Source: Myxococcota bacterium
Lineage (GTDB): Bacteria > Myxococcota_A > Polyangia > HGW-17
DNA: 5,715 nucleotides
NCBI GenBank assembly: GCA_018821745.1
Contig: JAHJLU010000727.1
Location: 1 to 5,715, forward strand
Direction of reading: 5' to 3'
This document shows positions 1-5,049 of this stretch, in pieces. Numbering within the stretch: position 1 is the stretch's first letter; the number at the start of each line of letters is the position of its first letter. Position numbers and translations under genes: made by a program. The notes beneath the pieces were generated by a model. That model did not search any database and was not told the origin of the DNA. It was given only the letters and a program-made list of their open reading frames with translations.

Positions 1-732
1 GATTTTCAAATCAAAATTGGCAAAGTTCGTGGTGAGGAAGTCCACGGGGTCGGGAGTCTCACAGAGAAAACCGCCTATGGAAGGGAGGGCCTCCACCATC
101 TTCTCCAGATCCTCCACCAGAGTAGGTTCGGCATCGGGCATGGCCTGCAGGAAGAGACCGCCGGCGCCGGTCACCTCTCCGTCTGCGTCGAACTGGATGG
201 AGAGGGCAAAGGCTGAAGGGGTCTGTTCCGAGGAGAGAAAATAATCGGCCAGGTCCTTGGCCATGGACCCGTGCATAATGGGGACCTTGCCCTCGTAGGG
301 CTGCTTGGCGTCTTCGAGGTACTTGGTGACAGTGAGGAATCCGGCGCCGAGAAAGGGCGAGATGTCAAAGGACTCCAATGGTTTTTCAAGAGGAATACTC
401 CGTGCCTTCAGGTGGCCCCGGACTTCACCGGTGGCCGTTACCTCAACGCTCAGACCTTTTATGGGCCCCGTGCAGTCGATGGCCAGCGAGAGGCGGTCGT
501 TCCCCTTGAGGTTTGCAGACAACAGCGCGGCGGCCAGGTATGCCTGCCCGAGGACGTAGGTCTCCAGAATGCCATGGCCGAAGTTGAGCCGCATCTCCTT
601 GACCATGAGGGTCCCGTTGACAAAGGCACCGCGGACCTTCCCGTCGGCCAGCAAAAAGTGATGGATCTTGTCCCGCTGCCGCATCTTGAGCAGCTCTTTG
701 GTGGTGAAGGTCGTTGTGGAAATCTTTTCCAT
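1..732 (-). CDS. hslO: Hsp33 redox-regulated holdase chaperone, C-terminus beyond the window
   Basis: Cytoplasmic chaperone that binds unfolding proteins under oxidative stress. Reading leftwards from ATG 732-730, the frame stays open for 244 codons to the window edge. It aligns by eye with E. coli Hsp33: an N-terminal segment like QDQLHRYL (here RDKIHHFLL, residues 20-28), then L-x-A-N-L-K (71-76), and the diagnostic block DYFLSSEQTPSA (163-174) followed by GGLFLQAMP (191-199). E. coli Hsp33 is 292 residues, so roughly 50 remain. The visible part stops just before the expected CxC...CxxC zinc switch, so redox regulation cannot be confirmed. This is the only in-frame ATG near the N-terminus. 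A GGGAGG lies about 15 bases upstream, rather far for a ribosome site. The next gene is divergent. Family assignment is firm; activity is inferred. Confidence 0.93.
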   Translation of the reverse strand, partial: MEKISTTTFTTKELLKMRQRDKIHHFLLADGKVRGAFVNGTLMVKEMRLNFGHGILETYVLGQAYLAAALLSANLKGNDRLSLAIDCTGPIKGLSVEVTATGEVRGHLKARSIPLEKPLESFDISPFLGAGFLTVTKYLEDAKQPYEGKVPIMHGSMAKDLADYFLSSEQTPSAFALSIQFDADGEVTGAGGLFLQAMPDAEPTLVEDLEKMVEALPSIGGFLCETPDPVDFLTTNFANFDLKI

Positions 733-779
733 GGAGAGCCCTTTCGCCTCCCCGTGTTGTCTCGCGGGAAGTCATACCG

Positions 780-807
780 ATAATGGTCATGCTGCGCCAC
801 TTGTCAA
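780..807 (-). promoter_or_regulatory. candidate sigma-70-type promoter for hslO
   Basis: On the minus strand an exact TTGACA (positions 807-802) is followed, after 16 bases, by CATTAT (785-780), a 4/6 match to the -10 consensus. It would start transcription about 40 bases before the hslO ATG. The match is by eye only; no heat-shock sigma-32 style element was recognised. Confidence 0.45.
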
Positions 808-899
808 ACTCCTTCGCATTTTTTTTTGTGCTTGGGAGGAAATTGCCCATGCTTTGTGGCATACTGGAGCAACATTACACCTCTCAGGAGATCGCCCTC

Positions 900-1790
900 A
901 TGAAAACAATTATATGTATCCTCGCGGTGCTGAGCCTTGCGCTGGTATCCTGCGACCCCCCAACCTCCAGCGATAACAACAACAACGTGAACAACACGAA
1001 CAACACCAATAATGTCAATAACACCAACAACGTGAACAACACTAATAATGTCAATAACACGAACAATGTGAACAACACCAACAACACCGATCCCTGCAAG
1101 GGGATGGACTGTGATGGGTTCGGGACCTGCGAGGTGATCGATGACGCCGCGGTGTGTCAGTGCGATGAATGCTACTGGCACGAGGATGATGACCCCCTGA
1201 CCTGTGTTTTCTATGGTTGTGATGACAAGCCGGTTATCTATCTCTACCCCGAGCAGACCACCACGGTGAGAGTCGCCTTTGCCGACCTCTCTCATCTGGC
1301 GTTGACCCACACCTATCCCCCGTACCCCGATGACGGATGGCTGGTGAGCGCCGAGCCCGACGGGACGCTCCACGATATATCCACGGGCCAGGAATACTAT
1401 GCGCTCTTTTACGAGGGTACAGCCACGTTCCATATGGGGATCTCCGAAGGGTTTGTGGTTTCGGGCACCGATGCCCTGGCGTTTTTGGAAGAGACCCTGG
1501 CCTACCTGGGATTCTCCCGCCGGGAGGCCAACGAGTTCATCATCTACTGGCTGCCGCAGCTCGAGCAGCATCCCTACAATTACCTGCGGTTCCTGCAGGA
1601 TGAATGGGAGTCCATGGTGCCCCTCACGGTGAACCCTGTCCCCGATTCAGTGCTACGGGTCCTCATGCTCCATGTACCCGTGGATGAAACATTCTCGTGC
1701 CCCCCCCAGACCCTCGTTCCCGTGGAACGCCATGGATTCACGCTGGTAGAGTGGGGCGGCAGAACCCTTGCAGGACAAGCGATTCACTGA
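900..1790 (+). CDS. lipoprotein: Asn-rich stalk, EGF-like module, KPVIYLYP domain of unknown function
   Basis: A 296-residue exported lipoprotein of unknown function. Residues 1-17 form a signal peptide ending in the lipobox LVS-C18, so Cys18 should be lipidated. Residues 26-63 are a low-complexity Asn/Val/Thr stalk. Residues 66-107 hold eight cysteines (66, 71, 77, 86, 88, 91, 102, 107) in an EGF-like pattern, including GFGTC and CQCDE. Residues 110-296 begin KPVIYLYP and include DGWLVSAEPDGTL, EANEFIIYWLPQLEQHPYN, PDSVLRVLM and VVEWGG-like FTLVEWGG. I recall this pattern from conserved secreted proteins of unknown function in several phyla, but cannot name a Pfam entry. ATG 900 has AGGAG (886-890) nine bases upstream and gives a normal 17-residue signal peptide. 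An in-frame ATG at 849 with GGGAGGA (834-840) is an alternative that would add 17 residues before the signal sequence. Confidence 0.88.
   Translation: MKTIICILAVLSLALVSCDPPTSSDNNNNVNNTNNTNNVNNTNNVNNTNNVNNTNNVNNTNNTDPCKGMDCDGFGTCEVIDDAAVCQCDECYWHEDDDPLTCVFYGCDDKPVIYLYPEQTTTVRVAFADLSHLALTHTYPPYPDDGWLVSAEPDGTLHDISTGQEYYALFYEGTATFHMGISEGFVVSGTDALAFLEETLAYLGFSRREANEFIIYWLPQLEQHPYNYLRFLQDEWESMVPLTVNPVPDSVLRVLMLHVPVDETFSCPPQTLVPVERHGFTLVEWGGRTLAGQAIH
975..1088 (+). repeat. Asn-rich tandem repeat (NNVNNT) inside the lipoprotein gene
   Basis: This stretch has 38 codons, encoding only Asn, Val and Thr with a basic 18-base unit NNVNNT. At DNA level the units alternate: those with GTG mostly use AAC, those with GTC start AATAAT. 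This creates a 36-base higher-order period. Block 1008-1043 and block 1044-1079 differ at three bases, all in third codon positions and all synonymous. It probably forms a flexible spacer between the membrane anchor and the folded domains. Confidence 0.9.
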
Positions 1791-1801
1791 AGATGTCAAG
1801 T

Positions 1802-2027
1802 CTGTAACTTCGCTGCAACTGGGAAACGCATGGGGTATGCCTGTTTGGGAGGCCGCAAAGGGCCAAAACTCCCATTACTGTTGTTTCAAAGGCTAACAGG
1901 CAAGGTTTCGATAGAATGAAACAACCGCATACCCTTGTGGACAATGGTCTCCGCAAATGCCTGTTGGTAGCGGATTGGCGGCCTTTTAGGCATTGACAAC
2001 CCTGCCCGTTTCCAGTAAAAATTACAG
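1802..2027. repeat. large imperfect inverted repeat, possibly a MITE-like element or structured segment
   Basis: Four short blocks occur in mirrored order at both ends of the intergenic region. CTGTAA (1802-1807) pairs with TTACAG (2022-2027). ACTGGGAAACG (1818-1828) pairs with CGTTTCCAGT (2007-2016), with one bulged base. ATGCCT (1837-1842) pairs with AGGCAT (1988-1993). AGGCCGC (1850-1856) pairs with GCGGCCT (1978-1984). Internally, TGCCTGTT (1838-1845) recurs directly at 1958-1965 and inverted as AACAGGCA at 1895-1902. GGGTATGC (1833-1840) is inverted at 1927-1934. No open reading frame in it looks like a real gene. No clear target-site duplication is visible, so an element origin is only a hypothesis. 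Confidence 0.45.
1993..2021 (+). promoter_or_regulatory. candidate sigma-70-type promoter for the small basic secreted protein
   Basis: An exact TTGACA at 1993-1998 is followed after 17 bases by TAAAAA (2016-2021), a 4/6 match to TATAAT. AAAAAT one base further right fits equally well. Transcription would start near 2028, leaving a leader of about 50 bases before ATG 2081. The elements lie in the right arm of the inverted repeat. Confidence 0.5.
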
Positions 2028-2039
2028 CATATCAATCTT

Positions 2040-2060
2040 GGGTAAGAATGTTTTTTACCC
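2040..2060 (+). promoter_or_regulatory. short inverted repeat in the leader of the small basic protein gene
   Basis: GGGTAA (2040-2045) and TTACCC (2055-2060) are perfect complements around a nine-base loop. They lie between the predicted transcription start and the ribosome site. It could be an operator or a weak leader hairpin. A six-base stem may also be chance. Confidence 0.3.
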
Positions 2061-2080
2061 ACACACTTAAGGAGTTCGAA

Positions 2081-2317
2081 ATGGTTAAAATTCTGTTAGG
2101 AGCAGTCTTCGCGCTTTCCATGCTTCTCGTCGCAGTGCCCCAGGCCGAAGCGAAAAAAATGCACAAGTATCAGTGCTATCGCCACCACAAAGGCAAAGTG
2201 AAGGGCAAGTCAATATTAGTTTGGGCATACTCCAAAACCAAAGCCCAGAACAAAGCCTTCAACAAGTTCAAAAGCCGCGGGCTCAAAGTTCACTACGCAA
2301 AATGCTACAGAAAGTAA
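2081..2317 (+). CDS. small, strongly basic secreted protein of unknown function
   Basis: 78 residues. Residues 1-24 are a signal peptide: MVK, a hydrophobic core, then a signal-peptidase I site AEA before KKMHK. The predicted mature part is 54 residues with 15 Lys, 3 Arg, 4 His and no Asp or Glu, about +18 without His. Two cysteines sit near its ends (full-length 32 and 75), in mirrored contexts QCYR and KCYR, and could form one disulfide. The order of a strand-like ILVWAYS, a Lys-rich helix-like stretch and a strand-like LKVHYAKCY suggests a small beta-alpha-beta fold, by eye only. TAAGGAG (2068-2074) lies six bases before this ATG, so I prefer it to the in-frame ATG at 2048, which lacks a ribosome site. 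A cationic envelope-binding, nucleic-acid-binding or antimicrobial role is possible; none is shown. No immunity or export gene is adjacent. Confidence 0.8.
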   Translation: MVKILLGAVFALSMLLVAVPQAEAKKMHKYQCYRHHKGKVKGKSILVWAYSKTKAQNKAFNKFKSRGLKVHYAKCYRK

Positions 2318-2403
2318 TCCCCCTCCATTGATCACCTCCATGTAACAAACAGGGGACCGCGAGCCGCGTCTGTCTGACTGTATCACACTAACACCTGCGG
2401 ATC
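2318..2403. other. convergent intergenic gap with no clear terminator
   Basis: The small basic gene and the minus-strand lipoprotein gene converge here. A weak hairpin can be drawn (CGCG 2358-2361 with CGCG 2365-2368, plus ACAG/CTGT outside), but no T-tract follows on either strand. GATCACCTCC at 2330-2339 equals the conserved 3' end of 16S rRNA (the anti-Shine-Dalgarno tail); this may be coincidence. Confidence 0.4.
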
Positions 2404-3399
2404 TCAGGGGTGTGTGAACCAGCCGCAAATCCATGGCTTCCCATTGCCATACACAGCCTCTTTCCCCTCCTCTGCAAATCGGGAGTCGTCCATGCCATGG
2501 TAGAGGCTGCTCCTGAGCAGATATCCCTGGCCCTTGAGACACCCGAAGGCCCAGCCCTTGGTGCGGTGGAGGATAAACCCCGGGACTCCTGCTTTATAGG
2601 TCGCGATGATATTGTCCCTGAGAGTCTTTGAGACAACATGCTCGGAGTCCGGCTTTTGGGGCGCGGGGTGCTCGGTATTGCCCGTGCGAAGGGTGAGGGA
2701 TTTGATTGAAGTGAATGGGGAAGGTGTAGACAGGGCGGGGCACTGTGTCCCCGTTGCCCAATAAAATTTGAAGGATGTCTCCACCTCTTCTTTGTCACGC
2801 CGGGCCATGAACACCTGATGAACTTCAGCCTCAAGGCTGTCGATGGTGTGAATGGTGTAGGTCATGAACACATGGGTGGCGGTCACCCGGACATCTATCA
2901 GGTCGCCCCCGCCGTCGATTATGTGATGGTATCGCCCCCCCCTGAGCAGAAGAAAGACATATCCGGGGGAGGGACCAAAGAAGGTGGCAGGTGCACCAAC
3001 CAACTCCGGCGTGCCGTTTTGGTCAAAATCCAGCAGCAGAAAAGGCAGGTCGTCGTCCCCTGGAGTTTTCTTCGCCGGCTGATTGAGCTTGATATGCGCC
3101 AACCGGAACAGGTTTCGTTGATGCTCGGTGTTGTCGGGGGCCAGCAGGCTCTGAATCCGGCCCGTGTTAGTGGAGTCGGGTTTGATGAGAAAAGGTTTCA
3201 GCAGATCATAGGGTTTTTTGTTCCTGAACTTCCCGTTGGCCACCTTGGCAAAATACTGGACCGGGGGATTTATCTCGGACTTTGCCACCGCCCCGTGCGC
3301 CTTGGGGAGCACGGGTTTAGCATTGGGCTCAGCCGTGGTGGAGCGATTGCAGGAGAGAAAAACAGCGAAGAGAAATAAGGGGAGAGTCAGACGGAACAT
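2404..3399 (-). CDS. lipoprotein with one DxDxNG loop, function unknown
   Basis: 331 residues. The start ATG (3399-3397) is preceded by GGAG with nine bases between, and gives a compact signal peptide ending FLS-C17, a lipobox; the frame extends further upstream but that part is not protein-like. After the anchor comes a Pro/Ala-rich spacer (about 18-48). Residues 119-160 read like a VCBS/FG-GAP-type repeat: PFLLLDFDQNGTPELVG followed by a strand, with DFDQNG (124-129) matching the calcium-loop pattern DxDxNG. Only one such repeat is obvious, so a full beta-propeller is not supported by eye. The last 60 residues are rich in Gly and aromatics (GWAFG, YLLRSSLYHGMDD, KPWICGW) and hold two cysteines (287, 325); Cys220 is a further one. 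I do not recognise the family. It is transcribed divergently from agcS across a 213-base gap. Confidence 0.87.
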   Translation of the reverse strand: MFRLTLPLFLFAVFLSCNRSTTAEPNAKPVLPKAHGAVAKSEINPPVQYFAKVANGKFRNKKPYDLLKPFLIKPDSTNTGRIQSLLAPDNTEHQRNLFRLAHIKLNQPAKKTPGDDDLPFLLLDFDQNGTPELVGAPATFFGPSPGYVFLLLRGGRYHHIIDGGGDLIDVRVTATHVFMTYTIHTIDSLEAEVHQVFMARRDKEEVETSFKFYWATGTQCPALSTPSPFTSIKSLTLRTGNTEHPAPQKPDSEHVVSKTLRDNIIATYKAGVPGFILHRTKGWAFGCLKGQGYLLRSSLYHGMDDSRFAEEGKEAVYGNGKPWICGWFTHP

Positions 3400-3445
3400 T
3401 GGGTAATTCTCCGGGTTGAGAAAGCGCTGTAATGAAAACACTGTA

Positions 3446-3530
3446 CCACGAGGTGGGGCTGAAATACAACGTAAGTGCGGGCTTTTCATGAGCGATTTCG
3501 ATCCCTTTTGGCTTTGGTGGCCACGAGGTG
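3446..3530. repeat. 10-base exact direct repeat in the divergent control region
   Basis: CCACGAGGTG occurs at 3446-3455 and again at 3521-3530, 75 bases apart. The first copy extends to CCAC-GAG-GTGG, a small palindrome of the kind bound by dimeric regulators. It lies nearer the minus-strand lipoprotein gene, and the second copy lies nearer agcS. A shared operator is an inference. Confidence 0.4.
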
Positions 3531-3549
3531 CTGGCTTTTGGCATCGAAA
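3496..3549. repeat. nested short repeats upstream of agcS
   Basis: CTTTTGGC is repeated directly at 3505-3512 and 3535-3542, exactly 30 bases apart, about three helical turns. The pair is bracketed by TTTCGAT (3496-3502) and its complement ATCGAAA (3543-3549). A near-palindrome, CGTGTATACGCG, follows at 3551-3562. These could be regulator sites; I could not place a convincing -35/-10 pair for agcS. Confidence 0.3.
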
Positions 3550-3612
3550 ACGTGTATACGCGTAAAAAAGTTTGAAAAAAACTGTTAATCCGCCACACCA
3601 AGTCTGACGCCA

Positions 3613-5004
3613 ATGGATACTTTCAACAATCTCCTCATTTTTTACAACGACAAGATTGGTCCCACCATTCTGCTGCTTTTGCTCCTGCCCGCCGGTTTGC
3701 TCTATACTTTCATGCTGAAGTTCATTCAGTTTCGGAAGATGGGGACCGCCGTCAGCATCGTCGCCGGCAAGTATGACGACCCGGAGAATCCTGGAGATAT
3801 CAGCCATTTTCAGGCGCTCTCCGCGGCGCTCTCCGCCACCGTCGGCATCGGGAATATAGCCGGTGTGGCAATGGCCATCGCCTGGGGGGGACCGGGCGCT
3901 GCCTTCTGGATATGGGTCACGGGTTTTTTAGGCATGGCCCTCAAATACGCGGAGTGTACGCTGGCGGTGAAGTACCGGGAGAAGGACGAAGAGGGCTATG
4001 TCGCCGGCGGTCCCATGTACTACATTAAAAAGGCTCTCTTCAGCAAGTTGGGTCGTTTCGCCACGATCATGGCCGTGATTTTTGCCGTGGGCACGCTGCT
4101 GTGTTCCTTTGGGACGGGGAACATGCCCCAGGCCAACTCCATGGCCCAGGCCATTCACGGGACTTACAACATCAAACCATGGATCTCCGGCCTGATTATC
4201 GCGGTGCTGGTCTTTCTGGTTATTGTGGGCGGCATCAAACGCATCGGCAAGGTGGCGGGGACCCTGGTTCCCTTCATGGCGGCCTTCTATGTTCTCGGGG
4301 CGCTGACAGTGATCTTCATCAACTACGACAAGGTCGGAGCGGCTTTTGGTCTGATCTTCAAGGGTGCCTTCACGGGGGAATCCGCGCTCAAGGGCGGCTT
4401 CATCGCCACCATGCTCTGGGGGATAAAAAGAGGGCTCTTCTCCAACGAGGCCGGTCAGGGTTCAGCTCCCATCGCCCACGCCGCGGCCAAGACCAAATAT
4501 CCGGTCCGCGAGGGGCTGGTCTCCATGCTGGAGCCCTTTATCGACACGGTGCTCATCTGCACTCTCACGGCGCTGGTGATTATCATCGGCGGGCTTTACA
4601 TCCTCCCCAAGGGAGCCGAGCAACCTCTCTACGACGGCGCTGTCCTCACCACCCTCTCCTTCAAGAGTGGTCTCGACCCCATTGGGCTTGGCAACTTCGG
4701 ACAGCACATGGTGGCCATCTCCACCATCCTCTTTGCCCTCTCAACAGCCATCTCCTGGTCCTATTACGGGGATCGGTCCGTGGAATTCCTCTTCAAAAAT
4801 CCCAAGGCCGTCCTGTTGTACCGGATCCTTTTTTCCGTCGTCATTTTTATCGGTGCCGTCCAACCCATGAAGGTTGTATGGAATTTCGCCGATATGGCCA
4901 TTACATTTATGGCCTTGCCTAATCTCATCGCACTGTTTATCCTAGCCCCGGAAGTTCTGGGCGCGACCCGCCATTACTTCAAGGATATTCACGGCTCCAA
5001 CTAG
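3613..5004 (+). CDS. agcS: AGCS-family sodium:alanine/glycine symporter
   Basis: A 463-residue inner-membrane transporter of the alanine/glycine:cation symporter family (TC 2.A.25), which couples neutral amino-acid uptake to Na+ (or H+). The length is typical. Family blocks are present in order: FIQFRKM (37-43), GDISHFQALSAALSATVGIG (61-80) running into NIAGVAMAIAWGGPGAAFW (81-99), KYAE (111-114), GGPMYYI (132-138), KRGLFSNEAGQGSAPIAHAA (272-291), SMLEPFIDTVLICT (304-317), SWSYYGDRSVEFLF (381-394) and MALPNLIAL (433-441). About ten or eleven hydrophobic segments can be seen. ATG 3613 fits the family N-terminus. A stop lies in frame at 3586-3588 and no other start follows it, yet no Shine-Dalgarno sequence precedes the ATG. 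Transketolase follows after 45 bases. Exact substrate (Ala, Gly or D-Ala) cannot be told from the sequence. Confidence 0.95.
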   Translation: MDTFNNLLIFYNDKIGPTILLLLLLPAGLLYTFMLKFIQFRKMGTAVSIVAGKYDDPENPGDISHFQALSAALSATVGIGNIAGVAMAIAWGGPGAAFWIWVTGFLGMALKYAECTLAVKYREKDEEGYVAGGPMYYIKKALFSKLGRFATIMAVIFAVGTLLCSFGTGNMPQANSMAQAIHGTYNIKPWISGLIIAVLVFLVIVGGIKRIGKVAGTLVPFMAAFYVLGALTVIFINYDKVGAAFGLIFKGAFTGESALKGGFIATMLWGIKRGLFSNEAGQGSAPIAHAAAKTKYPVREGLVSMLEPFIDTVLICTLTALVIIIGGLYILPKGAEQPLYDGAVLTTLSFKSGLDPIGLGNFGQHMVAISTILFALSTAISWSYYGDRSVEFLFKNPKAVLLYRILFSVVIFIGAVQPMKVVWNFADMAITFMALPNLIALFILAPEVLGATRHYFKDIHGSN

Positions 5005-5049
5005 ATATAACATCTTGTATTTCAATTTGTTTTTAGCAAGGACACTCCA

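Noticed and set aside
857..872. Possible sigma-54 promoter (TGGCAT...GAGCAA) before the stalked lipoprotein
   Set aside because: The GG-to-GC spacing is one base short and the -12 element reads GAGC rather than TTGC.
714..899. Upstream extension of the stalked lipoprotein frame to ATG 714
   Set aside because: This part overlaps the start of hslO and its candidate promoter on the other strand, and would put about 60 non-signal residues before a clear lipoprotein signal peptide.
975..1088. Tandem repeat considered as a CRISPR array or non-coding satellite
   Set aside because: There are no unique spacers, the unit is a multiple of three, and it lies in frame inside a well-supported lipoprotein gene with synonymous differences.
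884..1099. Hydrophobic Leu/Val/Phe-rich frame on the minus strand
   Set aside because: It is the reverse complement of the Asn/Thr/Val codon repeat, which automatically reads as LLVLFTLL; no ribosome site or independent coding evidence.
2349..2376. Hairpin between the convergent genes considered as a terminator
   Set aside because: The stem is short and interrupted, and no T-tract follows on either strand.
900..3399. The three exported-protein genes as one new system
   Set aside because: They are not an operon: a 290-base repeat-like gap separates the first two and the third is on the other strand, and no shared motif or promoter element links them.
3400..3807. Longer N-terminus for the minus-strand lipoprotein, up to position 3807
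   Set aside because: The added part covers the divergent intergenic region and overlaps the start of agcS; the internal ATG at 3399 has a ribosome site and opens directly on a lipoprotein signal peptide.
4101..4922. 273-codon plus-strand frame inside agcS
   Set aside because: It is rich in His, Arg, Gly and Ser, as expected of an out-of-frame reading of the symporter gene, whose own frame matches its family end to end.
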